Assembly: GCF_004000925.1 (NCBI RefSeq)
Contig: NZ_BIME01000012.1
Location: 1-64,000, forward strand
Source: Paenibacillus illinoisensis NBRC 15959
GTDB taxonomy: Bacteria; Bacillota; Bacilli; Paenibacillales; Paenibacillaceae
DNA: 64,000 nucleotides
Direction: 5' to 3'
A program made the translations under genes and the position numbers. This document shows, in pieces, positions 43,874 to 52,301 of this stretch (positions are counted from its first letter, which is position 1; the number at the start of each line of letters is the position of its first letter). The notes under the pieces are model-generated. The model saw only the letters and a program-made list of their open reading frames with translations. It was not told the origin of the DNA and made no database searches.

Positions 43874-44710
43874 ATGATGAGACAGACTGTATTGCTAACC
43901 CTTCAGGATATTCCATATTTTTGTTATCCCGAGTCCGTTGGCCATTATGTGGATCACCCCGAGCATTCCGTATTGCGGGAGGCCGGTGCACTTAATAACT
44001 TCAATATTCACTATGTAGCTTCAGGTAAGGGGTATGTGGAAGTGGACGGGATTATCCATGAGCTTCGGGCGGGTCAGGCGGTACTCTATTTCCCGCAGCA
44101 GCGTCAGCATTATTACAGCAGTGAGGATGATCCGTGGGATGTGCGCTGGGTCCATTTTTATGGCGAACGTCTCCATGACTATATGATCGAACGGGGGCTG
44201 CACCGCAATCTGCTGTGGACCCTGCGGCAGCAGGCCCCTTGGGAAGAAGCGCATCTGGCCTTGCTTGACGAAGCTGAGCAGAACCGGATGCTGCGCCCGG
44301 CTCAGTTATCCACTCTGACGTATGCGGTCCTGGCCGAGTTCGTACAGCATGCAGTGCCACTAAAAAATACACGTACAAGCCAAGCAGAGAACCGCATTCT
44401 CGGATTGCTCCCGCAGATGCAGCAGGAGGCATGTCAGCCGTTTTTGCTTCAGGATTGGGCGGATCTGGCGGGTGTCAGCTCGTATTACTTTTGCAAATTG
44501 TTCAAGAGTGCTGTCGAGATGACTCCGATGGAATTCGTAACCCGTTCCCGGCTGCAGATGGCGAAGCAGTGGCTGCTCGAACGTCCAACAGCCAACATTG
44601 GACAGATTGCCGAGGAGGCGGGATACCCGAACGCCAGTTATTTCAACCGCCAGTTCATGGCGCACGAAGGCATGACACCTACGGAGTACCGAGGACTTTA
44701 TCACAATTAA
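43874..44710 (+). CDS. AraC-family regulator
   Basis: The 278-aa protein has an N-terminal cupin domain (FNIHYVASGKGYVEVDGIIHELRAGQAVLYFPQQRQHYY) and a C-terminal AraC domain (LLQDWADLAGVSSYYFCKLFKSAVEMTPMEFVTRSRLQMAKQWLLE, then IGQIAEEAGYPNASYFNRQFMAHEGMTPTEYRGL). AAGGAGAAA precedes the ATGATG start. It is divergent from the oxidoreductase/aldo-keto reductase pair, its probable target. Confidence 0.9.
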   Translation: MMRQTVLLTLQDIPYFCYPESVGHYVDHPEHSVLREAGALNNFNIHYVASGKGYVEVDGIIHELRAGQAVLYFPQQRQHYYSSEDDPWDVRWVHFYGERLHDYMIERGLHRNLLWTLRQQAPWEEAHLALLDEAEQNRMLRPAQLSTLTYAVLAEFVQHAVPLKNTRTSQAENRILGLLPQMQQEACQPFLLQDWADLAGVSSYYFCKLFKSAVEMTPMEFVTRSRLQMAKQWLLERPTANIGQIAEEAGYPNASYFNRQFMAHEGMTPTEYRGLYHN

Positions 44711-44829
44711 TAACTACTATATATAGAGGTTCCAAGTAACCGCGAAATCGCAGATCCTCTGGGGTTTGACAGCAAGCTCAATCAAGTCTATTATGGATAA
44801 ATTAAATCCGCATACAATGAGGTGCCCTC

Positions 44830-45234
44830 ATGAAATATTCAAAAGCAACCAACTATGCCTTGCATACCATGCTTCACCTTGTGATTACAGAACCGGAGCA
44901 GCTGGTTAGTGTTCATCAACTGGCTGATTTGCAGAAAGTATCCCCAACCTATCTGTCCAAAATATTGACCAAGCTTGTTAAGGCGGGCATGATTGAATCG
45001 ACTTCCGGAGCCAACGGTGGCTATCGTCTGAGTCGCAAAAATCCGGACCCTTCGTTTCTGGAGATTATTCACGCCATTGAAGGGCAGGCTTCCCTGTTCG
45101 AATGCTCTCAGAACCATAACGAGGGCTGTTTGATTCAGCAGGTCATGATTCATGCCGAGGAACAGATGGAGAACTATCTAAGCAATAAGAAAATGTCCGA
45201 GCTGGCTGCCGAAATGAAGGCGCATCAGAGGTGA
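44830..45234 (+). CDS. Rrf2-family transcriptional regulator
   Basis: The 134-aa protein has an Rrf2 winged helix (YSKATNYALHTMLHLV, then VSVHQLADLQKVSPTYLSKILTKLVKAGMIESTSGANGGYRLSR) and a helix with only two cysteines (ECSQNHNEGC). The three cysteines of Fe-S members IscR/NsrR are not all present, so it may be a thiol or metabolite sensor closer to CymR/YwnA. It stands upstream of a strong terminator. Its target is unknown; the SnoaL-like gene downstream is separated by that terminator. Confidence 0.87.
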   Translation: MKYSKATNYALHTMLHLVITEPEQLVSVHQLADLQKVSPTYLSKILTKLVKAGMIESTSGANGGYRLSRKNPDPSFLEIIHAIEGQASLFECSQNHNEGCLIQQVMIHAEEQMENYLSNKKMSELAAEMKAHQR

Positions 45235-45313
45235 CTTTGGGGTGAAGAGCGAAGCAGCTTCTAGCTGAGTGCGGCTTACCATTTTACTTTTGTATATAGG
45301 TACGAATAGATCC

Positions 45314-45363
45314 AAAAGTCCGAGGAGAGGCATGGAGCAACATGCCTCTCCTCGGACTTTTTT
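45314..45363. terminator. Strong bidirectional terminator
   Basis: A perfect stem of more than 20 bp (AAAAGTCCGAGGAGAGGCATG and its complement, loop GAGCAA) is flanked by A and T runs. Confidence 0.92.
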
Positions 45364-45481
45364 CGTAGTGAAAGCCAAGCATGCAATATGCCGTTGTGCC
45401 TAATACAAGCGCAATGGTACAATAAGGAAGATTAATAGATACATATCTTTTAAACCTATTACATCTCTGGAGGGACAACAG

Positions 45482-45931
45482 ATGAGCCAATCAACCATCA
45501 CAGGACTGGAACAATTGCTTGCACTCGAAAATATCCGTAACACGAAGGCACGCTATTGCCGCTTTATTGATACGAAGCAGTGGGACGCACTGGGCGATGT
45601 GTTTGCTCCGGATGCAGTAGCTGATTTCAGTACGGAAGGTAACCCCATTCCGGTATTAACGGGCCGTGACACCATCGTGCAGGTATTCCGTGACCTGGTG
45701 GATGTTGCTGTAACCGTGCATCACGTACACAGCGCCGAGGTTGAATTTGTATCCGAGAACGAAGCCAAGGTTATTTCTCCGATGGAGGATTGGGTGACAT
45801 TCCCCGAAGGCAATGAGAACAAATCCTTCCACGGATTTGGACACTACCATGAGACGTTTGTTCAGATCGACGGTCAATGGTATATCAAGCATACAAGCCT
45901 GAAGCGTTTGCGTTTGGATCTGTTTGAATAG
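45482..45931 (+). CDS. SnoaL-like (NTF2-fold) protein
   Basis: The 149-aa protein has the SnoaL/NTF2 cone fold pattern: LEQLLALENIRNTKARYCRFIDTKQWDALGDVFAPDAVADFS opens it, and HYHETFVQIDGQWYIKHTSLKRLRLD closes it. Family members are small-molecule isomerases, dehydratases or binding proteins. TGGAGGGACA precedes the ATG. It is flanked by terminators on both sides, so it is monocistronic. Confidence 0.85.
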   Translation: MSQSTITGLEQLLALENIRNTKARYCRFIDTKQWDALGDVFAPDAVADFSTEGNPIPVLTGRDTIVQVFRDLVDVAVTVHHVHSAEVEFVSENEAKVISPMEDWVTFPEGNENKSFHGFGHYHETFVQIDGQWYIKHTSLKRLRLDLFE

Positions 45932-45968
45932 TAATCATGGGAGATATAAAGTAAATCAGAATAGCAAA

Positions 45969-46009
45969 AAGCCCCAAGAACATGTTCCATGTCCTTGGGG
46001 CTTATTTTA
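45969..46009. terminator. Bidirectional terminator
   Basis: AAGCCCCAAG / CCTTGGGGCTT hairpin between converging SnoaL-like and MFS genes, with an inner ACATG/CATGT pairing and TATTTTAT after it. Confidence 0.8.
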
Positions 46010-46058
46010 TATTGAGAATCCTAGCTTAACCTAGTCTGTCACTCCTTAAGAGCTTGGC

Positions 46059-47438
46059 TTAGGACGAAGCGGAAGAAGCTTTTTTGCGGGACTGCATGGA
46101 CAGGTATACCCAAGAGAACATCACGGATGCCAGAGCAACCACGGTCATGCCCCAGAAAATATTCGTGTAGGCTGACGACAAGGACAGCTGCTGCATCGCA
46201 GTGAGAGCCACGCCGGTTACGGCAACACTGAATGCACCGCTGAAGAACTGGCTAAGTTGGAACAGGCCCATGCCTGCACCCACCTGATCCATGGTCAGGT
46301 TATTGGACAGTTCGTTGGAAACGCTCGTTGTGAGAGCGGAGAAACCTACACTCAGCAGGATATAAATGACCATAATGGCATAGATGCTGTTATCTGCAAA
46401 CAGAGCGAACAATCCCGCGGCAGCGAGCAGCAGCCATGGTGCAAACCTAAGCAGCTGTGTATTGCCATGTCTGTCAATCATTCGGCCAATCCGGTTGGAC
46501 AGCAGCATGGAGACAACTGCACCAGGGAAGATAACCAGTCCGGATTGGGCTGGTGTCAGGGCGTACAGATGGGCCAGAATTTGCGGCAAAAGAAACAGGG
46601 TCGCAAAGTTGTTAATGTAGGATACGATCCCTAGCGAGCTGAGCATCATATATTTTTTGTTTTTGAACAGGGCTGGCTGAACAAATGGATCAGCCGCACG
46701 GCGAATCCGTAACCAGAACAATAGAAGTGCTACGACACCCACGACAAGAGTGACCCACTCACGTGAAGTGAGGAACAGAAGAACGCCAGTTGTTCCGATC
46801 GCGAGAAGCAATGCACCCAGCAAGTCGAACGAACCCTTTTGCGGCATTTCACTTGGAAGCAGTTTGAAGAACACAGGGATCAGGAATAACGTTAACCCCG
46901 TAACGATAAAGAGATCATGCCATCCAAGAAATTGAGTAATGCTGCCGCCGATGACAGGACCAAGTCCAAGACCAAGGGAACTGGCAGACATAATCACAGC
47001 CATGGATTTACCCCGGCGGTCACTCGGAACGTAACGCGTGATGAGCACGATGGCAAGTCCCGGCACGGATGCGGCGCCTGCTGCCTGAATCAGGCGTGCA
47101 CAGAGCAGGAGAATGAAGTGATTGCTGAAGAATCCCAGAACCGATGCTGCACCAAGTAAAGTGAGACCGGTTGTAAACAGCGTCCGAATCGGTACAAAGT
47201 CCGACAGGCGTGAAAAAGTAATCGACGATATGGCAAAAACGATGGAATAACCTGTTACAATCCACGAAGAAGCAACAGATGAGAGCTGGAATTCGGCTGC
47301 AATTTTGGGCAGGGCCAGGTTGAACATCATCGTATTCATGACGACGAGAACGACCGTGAAACCGAGCAAACTTACAATTAACCCTTCCTGTAATCCGGTC
47401 GTTCGTTCCCCGGATGATGCGGTAGCGGTGTTATTCAT
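46059..47438 (-). CDS. MFS drug exporter (14-helix type)
   Basis: The 459-aa membrane protein has about 14 helices. The antiporter motif C in helix 5 appears as GLGLGPVIGGSI, and the loop-2/3 motif as FSRLSDFVPIRTLF. It resembles the DHA2/Tet(L)-like family of proton-driven drug exporters. It is divergent from an ArsR-type regulator with a perfect palindrome between, so expression is probably repressed until an inducer appears. The substrate is unknown. Confidence 0.9.
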   Translation of the reverse strand: MNNTATASSGERTTGLQEGLIVSLLGFTVVLVVMNTMMFNLALPKIAAEFQLSSVASSWIVTGYSIVFAISSITFSRLSDFVPIRTLFTTGLTLLGAASVLGFFSNHFILLLCARLIQAAGAASVPGLAIVLITRYVPSDRRGKSMAVIMSASSLGLGLGPVIGGSITQFLGWHDLFIVTGLTLFLIPVFFKLLPSEMPQKGSFDLLGALLLAIGTTGVLLFLTSREWVTLVVGVVALLLFWLRIRRAADPFVQPALFKNKKYMMLSSLGIVSYINNFATLFLLPQILAHLYALTPAQSGLVIFPGAVVSMLLSNRIGRMIDRHGNTQLLRFAPWLLLAAAGLFALFADNSIYAIMVIYILLSVGFSALTTSVSNELSNNLTMDQVGAGMGLFQLSQFFSGAFSVAVTGVALTAMQQLSLSSAYTNIFWGMTVVALASVMFSWVYLSMQSRKKASSASS

Positions 47439-47567
47439 GAAAACCTCCTTGATCTAATGTGTAATTTCGCAACATTTCAGAAACGGTATGTAACATTTGC
47501 AAAATGAGATATACAGCGAATCCCGTGCCTGACAGCAGGGGAACCATTGACGAAATTAAAAATTAAA

Positions 47568-47585
47568 GTTCGATTGGTATCGAAC
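47568..47585. promoter_or_regulatory. Candidate ArsR-type operator
   Basis: GTTCGAT-TGGT-ATCGAAC is a perfect inverted repeat with 7-bp arms between the MFS gene and the ArsR-type gene. An extended -10 (TGC-TAAAAT, 47609-47617) for the regulator lies downstream of it. Confidence 0.65.
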
Positions 47586-47650
47586 ATTAGAAATATATCA
47601 TGGAATTGTGCTAAAATACAATGGATAGTCTGAAAAAAGGAGACTACATC

Positions 47651-47974
47651 ATGAAAATTTTACATCATCCTCAATTGGAGGACATTGAACTTTCTTCCGT
47701 GTTGTATGCCTTAAGTGATCCGATCCGTCTTGGTATTGTTGCGGAAGCAGCCAAGAGTGGAGAGCAGCCCTGCAGTCATTTTAATGCACCTGTTGTGAAG
47801 TCCACGATGTCCCATCATATTCGCACGCTGCGGGAAGCTGGCGTCATTCGGGTGAGGGTGCAGGGTACCCAGCATTTTCTTACATTGAGGTTGGAAGATC
47901 TGGAAACACGATTCCCGGGCCTTATGCAGCCTTTGTTGCAGGCCGCTGCCCAGGCGTCCACCCGTCAGTCCTAA
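47651..47974 (+). CDS. ArsR-family winged-helix regulator
   Basis: The 107-aa protein has an ArsR-like helix-turn-helix: LYALSDPIRLGIVAEAAKSGEQPCSHF, then KSTMSHHIRTLREAGVIRVRVQGTQHFLTLR. It lacks the classical CxC metal motif (only one Cys), so it probably senses an organic ligand. AAAAGGAG lies nine bases before ATG 47651; an in-frame ATG at 47621 has no site. It is divergent from the exporter it likely represses. A terminator follows at 47981. Confidence 0.87.
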   Translation: MKILHHPQLEDIELSSVLYALSDPIRLGIVAEAAKSGEQPCSHFNAPVVKSTMSHHIRTLREAGVIRVRVQGTQHFLTLRLEDLETRFPGLMQPLLQAAAQASTRQS

Positions 47975-47980
47975 AACTTG

Positions 47981-48012
47981 TCCTTTCTTCAAGCTGAAGA
48001 GGGGGCATTTTT
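47981..48012 (+). terminator. Terminator of the ArsR-type gene
   Basis: TCCTTTCTTC / GAAGAGGGGG pairs over 10 bp with G-T wobbles around AAGCT, followed by CATTTTTTT. Confidence 0.65.
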
Positions 48013-48183
48013 TTATGCCTACTTGGGGGAAGCCCCTTTAATACACCTACTTATTTCAGCCTGTACAAGAAAAAATATACAAATTTTAATTTTGGGGTAA
48101 TCCGCAGCCCTCCATGTTCCGAATATTATAATAGATGGTCTTTTTTGGGTGATGGATATTGAAGGACAACAGGGGGCGGGAGT

Positions 48184-48384
48184 ATGGTGCATAATCCGGA
48201 AACCATTCAGGAATGTATCGAAAAGGCACGGCAAAGACTCTACCAGATCGCAAATTCACATGCGGAATTAATGCATCCGGAGGTCATTCGTCAATCGATG
48301 ATTCTGGATGAGTTAATTAATGAATATAACAAATCCATTCGTCTAAACGGAAAAACACCCCGAGACAAAAGCCCCGGGATGTGA
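48184..48384 (+). CDS. Spo0E-like aspartyl-phosphate phosphatase
   Basis: The 66-aa two-helix protein carries the Spo0E-family motif as RQSMILDELINEYNK (S-x-x-LD-x-LI-x-x-Y). Spo0E proteins dephosphorylate Spo0A~P and delay sporulation. The length is typical of the family. CGGGAG lies close to the ATG. It is monocistronic and converges with the LplC-type permease. Confidence 0.88.
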   Translation: MVHNPETIQECIEKARQRLYQIANSHAELMHPEVIRQSMILDELINEYNKSIRLNGKTPRDKSPGM

Positions 48385-48410
48385 TGATGCGACAATAATT
48401 CGCGTTCGTT

Positions 48411-49289
48411 CTATTCTTTTACCGCCCCAAGCACAATCCCCTTGACGAAGAAACGCTGCAGGAACGGATACACGAGCAGGATCGGCAGCGCGCCAATGAA
48501 GATCTGAGCAGCATTGACCGTACGTTGAGACATGTTCTGAAGCTGCGTGGCATCCACATTCATGTTGGAGAAATCCTGCTGTACGATAATGGTCTGCATC
48601 AACGTAGCCAGCGGATATTTGGAAGCATCATTCATATAGATGAGCCCGTCAAACCAGGAGTTCCATTGGCCCACCATGGTGAATAGCGAGATCGTCGCAA
48701 TCGCGGGCATGGACACCGGCAGATAGATCCGGAACAAGGTTGTAATATGGTTAGCCCCATCAATGAAAGCCGCCTCTTCCAGCTCTTTCGGAACATTACG
48801 GAAGAAGTTCATCATCAGAATCAGGTTCCAGACCGCAACTGCTCCTGGCAAAATCAGTGCCCACAGCGTGTTGATTAGCCCCAGCTTTTGAATCAAAATG
48901 TAAGACGGGATCAGCCCACCGCTGAACAGCATCGTGAAGATGAAAAACCAAGCATACATAGAGCGTCCTTTGAAATGAAGACTTTCTTTTGATAATGGAT
49001 ATGCCGTCAGAATGACCAGCACCATACTGAGCAGTGTTCCAAGAACGGTACGCTGAACCGAGATCCAGAGCGCACTGAGAAAGTTGCTGTTACCAAACGT
49101 TTTGGTATAGGCGTCTACGGTAAAATCAATCGGCCAGAGTGTGACCAGATTGGCGGAGGCTGCCGCCTTGCCGCTGAAAGAGACCGCCAGAATATGAACG
49201 AGCGGCAGCACACACAGCAGTGAAACGGCCGCAATGAAGAACAGGTTGAAGCCATTGAATATCCGGTATCCGGTCGTTTTGTGATACAC
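48411..49289 (-). CDS. Carbohydrate ABC permease (LplC/YtcP type)
   Basis: The 292-aa CUT1-family permease has six membrane helices, a cytosolic EAA loop (EEAAFIDGANHITTLFRIYLPVSMPAIATI) and the characteristic C-terminus FVKGIVLGAVKE. It pairs with the LplB-type permease 34 bp upstream. No ATPase gene is nearby, so a shared MsmX-type ATPase elsewhere is expected. The substrate is an oligosaccharide of unknown type. Confidence 0.93.
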   Translation of the reverse strand: MYHKTTGYRIFNGFNLFFIAAVSLLCVLPLVHILAVSFSGKAAASANLVTLWPIDFTVDAYTKTFGNSNFLSALWISVQRTVLGTLLSMVLVILTAYPLSKESLHFKGRSMYAWFFIFTMLFSGGLIPSYILIQKLGLINTLWALILPGAVAVWNLILMMNFFRNVPKELEEAAFIDGANHITTLFRIYLPVSMPAIATISLFTMVGQWNSWFDGLIYMNDASKYPLATLMQTIIVQQDFSNMNVDATQLQNMSQRTVNAAQIFIGALPILLVYPFLQRFFVKGIVLGAVKE

Positions 49290-49323
49290 CTTGATTCCCC
49301 CTTAATGCAGTATGCTAAACCCC

Positions 49324-50289
49324 TTAGAAAATGCGGTAATTGGCGATTTTGTAAGCCATCCGATAGGCGGTAATGACCAGGAACATCGCGACAAAAGACT
49401 TGAATAGTCCGACCGCTGTTGCGAAGCTCATTTTGCCATTCAGGATACCCATCCGGTACACAAACGTGTCGATAATGTCACCTTTCTCATACACGAGCGG
49501 GTTGTACAGATTGAAAATCTGGTCAAATCCTGCATTCAGAATATTGCCAAGGGACAGCGTTCCCACCACGATAATCATCGGCACCAGGGCAGGCAGCGTA
49601 ATGTGCAGCGTCTGCTTGAGCCGTGTTGCCCCGTCCACCTCGGAAGCCTCATAGAGAGCCGGATTAATCCCCGCAAGCGCAGCCAGAAATACGATCGTGC
49701 CAAATCCGAATTCCTTCCATACATCACTGATGACAACCGTTACCCGAAACCAGTCACCATCTCCGAGAAAGAAAATTGGTTCAATCCCTGCAGCTGCCAG
49801 CACCTGATTCACTAGTCCACCCTCTGGGGACAGCATGTCGAGCAGAATACCGCCTAGTACAACCCAGGACAGGAAGTGGGGCAGGTACACGAGTGTCTGT
49901 GAGAACCGTTTGAAGGTGGAGTTTCGTACCTCATTCAGCAAAATGGCGAATACCACCGGGGCCACCAGGCCAGCCACAATTTTCATGGAAGCAATCAGCA
50001 CGGTGTTCCAGATCACCTGTACACTGTCCGGATACTCGAACATGAACCGGAAGTTATCCCATCCCACCCATTTGGAGCCCGTGAATCCCAGCCACGGTTT
50101 GAAATCCTGAAAAGCAATAATAATGCCGCCCATGGGTACATAGGCGAACAGCAATGTGAGCAGTACAGCAGGCAGCAGCATCAGGTGCAGCGGCCATGTG
50201 CGTTTGAAGTTCCAGCGGGTACGTTTGCGTGGATTGCGTATCGCCTGCCGTACCGGTGTGTTGGTTGTTAATGGTTGTTCCATAGCCAT
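49324..50289 (-). CDS. Carbohydrate ABC permease (LplB type)
   Basis: The 321-aa protein has six helices after an N-terminal basic tail, the EAA loop YEASEVDGATRLKQTLHITLPALVPMIIV, and the LplB-like opening LLPAVLLTLLFAYVPMGGIIIAFQDFKP. AAGGAGGG lies eight bases before ATG 50289. It forms the membrane channel with the downstream LplC-type permease. The pair is divergent from the YesM/YesN sensor-regulator genes that probably control it. Confidence 0.94.
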   Translation of the reverse strand: MAMEQPLTTNTPVRQAIRNPRKRTRWNFKRTWPLHLMLLPAVLLTLLFAYVPMGGIIIAFQDFKPWLGFTGSKWVGWDNFRFMFEYPDSVQVIWNTVLIASMKIVAGLVAPVVFAILLNEVRNSTFKRFSQTLVYLPHFLSWVVLGGILLDMLSPEGGLVNQVLAAAGIEPIFFLGDGDWFRVTVVISDVWKEFGFGTIVFLAALAGINPALYEASEVDGATRLKQTLHITLPALVPMIIVVGTLSLGNILNAGFDQIFNLYNPLVYEKGDIIDTFVYRMGILNGKMSFATAVGLFKSFVAMFLVITAYRMAYKIANYRIF

Positions 50290-50467
50290 CAGTGTCCCTC
50301 CTTATGTATCGTCCAGCCTCCGCATGGTGAGGCATTTCGGCCTCTTGCAAAAAGTGGAGCAACTGAATTATAGCAATGGAAAAGGGTGCGCTATAGACCA
50401 ACATTTCAAGGCGAATGTTGATTTGTTAACCTGTTGAGGCCATCCACACTTTCAAAATCAATATAGA

Positions 50468-50486
50468 TATGAAAGGGTTTTCAATA
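50468..50486. promoter_or_regulatory. Imperfect palindrome in the permease/kinase divergent region
   Basis: TGAAA-N4-TTTCA (50470-50483) with partly symmetric TA flanks lies about 55 bp before the kinase gene and next to a TATAAA element. It is a possible site for the YesN-type regulator. Confidence 0.35.
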
Positions 50487-50537
50487 TAAAATAGGACTTC
50501 GAACACGTTCGATTATATCTCGAGACAGGGTGAAACG

Positions 50538-52301
50538 ATGAAATTCACAGTATTTGCAAAAACGGTCATTCTGCTGATCTGCCTGCTGGTGCCCATCTTG
50601 CTGCTCTATACCTATGCCAACCAGGCGAACGTGGACATGGTCGTGGACGAGAAACAGCAATCGAGCTTGAACCAATTCAATTATTTCAGCTCCCAGGTAG
50701 ATAAAAATATTGAGCAGCTCTCGCTCTATGGGCTTACCCTTCTGAGGGACCCCAGCATACTGCATTACCGTTACATGACGGAAACGACCAGCCAGTATGA
50801 GAAGAACAGCATCTATCTCGACATTCTCGACAAATTATCGTTATACCAGTCCACCAGCCGCTGGAAAAACGACATAACAATCCTGCTTCCGCAGGCAGAA
50901 CTGGTGTTATCCACCAAGGCAAGCCGAACCGTCTTCAATGAGAACATGCTGGAGTATCCCCAGCCTGGCCAGTGGCAATTGGATGAGGGAGGATTCACGT
51001 TTTTTTTCACGGACAATTACGAGTGGAATGCCAAGCCAGCGACGACAGGGGTTCGGACCGTGATGGAGATTAATTTTGATCCGATGAATATTGTTGCCAT
51101 GCTGGACGACTTCAAGGAGGCGCAGGGAGGAGACCCTTTTCTGTACGTGCCAGGCAATGATCCCTTATTAAATCGCAGTGCTGACCCTGATCTGGTCCAG
51201 GCCATTATGGAAAATATGCCGTTGAACGGGCTCGACAGCGAGGGGAATCACCAGCTGGAGGCCGGTGGCAAGCAGTATCTGGTGAGTTATGTTCCTTCCA
51301 AACAGCTTCATGGCGTCTATGTGAATCCCGTTGTACTGGATGATCTGCTCACTCCAATGGATAAGAGCCGGAACATGTTTGTTACATCCATACTCCTCCT
51401 GCTGGCCTTAAGCATCGGGGCGGCATTATTGCTCTACCGCAAGGTACAGATTCCCATCTATCGCCTGATGCAGGGGCTGCAGCAGATTCGCAAAGGCCAG
51501 CTCTCGACCCGAATTCCGGTGGATCATTCACGCGATGAATTTGCTTACCTGACCCAGAGCTTCAATCATATGGCGGAACAAATTCAGGAATTGATCGAAA
51601 AGGTGTACGAGGAACGCATTCGTTCAAGAGAAGCTACACTCAAGCATTTGCAGTCACAGATCAATCCGCACTTCCTGTACAACTGCCTGTTCTATATTAA
51701 AAATATGACCCAGCTCGGTCATTCGGAAGCCGTTATTGCGATGTCGCTGAGTCTGGGGGATTACTACCGGTACATCACCCGGGATGAGAATGACATGACA
51801 ACGGTAGAGGAGGAAATTCGTCTGCTGGATAATTATCTATCCATACAGCAGATGCGGACCAATCGTTTATCCTACGAAATTGCTGTACCGCAGGAGCTGA
51901 TGCAGCAGCAGATTCCAAGGCTGCTCATTCAGCCGATAGTGGAGAATGCTGTTATTCATGGCATTGAACCAAGCGAAGGCAGTGGCCATATCGTGGTGAC
52001 CGGAATGTCGGCCAAAGAGCAAATCCAAGGGAAATCCTTCAACCGCTACAGTTTGTTCGTGGATAACGATGGGGTTACGTTGACATCCGAAGAGATTGAA
52101 GAGTTGGAACGGGAAGTGAACGAGCCGATGGGTGAGGAGATCGGTACCGGCACCTGGAACGTGCACCAGCGTCTGGTTACACGATATGGGCATTCATCCG
52201 GGCTTCATTTTGCAGCGATTCCTTACGGGGGACTTAGTGTGGAAATACGATGGTTTGAGGAGGAGGAACAATCTCATGATGAATCTAATGGTCGTGGATG
52301 A
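50538..52301 (+). CDS. YesM-type sensor histidine kinase
   Basis: The 587-aa membrane kinase has helix 1 (about 6-26), a 250-residue extracellular sensor, helix 2 (about 278-297), HAMP, the His_kinase domain with phospho-His378 in LQSQINPHFLYNCLFYIKNM, and a HATPase with RLLIQPIVENAVIHGIE. The family controls carbohydrate uptake with a YesN partner. It overlaps that partner's start by 26 bases. Its signal is probably a plant or cell-wall oligosaccharide, directly or through the binding lipoprotein encoded downstream. Confidence 0.94.
   Translation: MKFTVFAKTVILLICLLVPILLLYTYANQANVDMVVDEKQQSSLNQFNYFSSQVDKNIEQLSLYGLTLLRDPSILHYRYMTETTSQYEKNSIYLDILDKLSLYQSTSRWKNDITILLPQAELVLSTKASRTVFNENMLEYPQPGQWQLDEGGFTFFFTDNYEWNAKPATTGVRTVMEINFDPMNIVAMLDDFKEAQGGDPFLYVPGNDPLLNRSADPDLVQAIMENMPLNGLDSEGNHQLEAGGKQYLVSYVPSKQLHGVYVNPVVLDDLLTPMDKSRNMFVTSILLLLALSIGAALLLYRKVQIPIYRLMQGLQQIRKGQLSTRIPVDHSRDEFAYLTQSFNHMAEQIQELIEKVYEERIRSREATLKHLQSQINPHFLYNCLFYIKNMTQLGHSEAVIAMSLSLGDYYRYITRDENDMTTVEEEIRLLDNYLSIQQMRTNRLSYEIAVPQELMQQQIPRLLIQPIVENAVIHGIEPSEGSGHIVVTGMSAKEQIQGKSFNRYSLFVDNDGVTLTSEEIEELEREVNEPMGEEIGTGTWNVHQRLVTRYGHSSGLHFAAIPYGGLSVEIRWFEEEEQSHDESNGRG

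Noticed and set aside
45241..45265. Another possible copy of the structured element (GAGCGAAGCAG)
   Set aside because: The CACCGGATTT and GGGGATAA blocks are absent.
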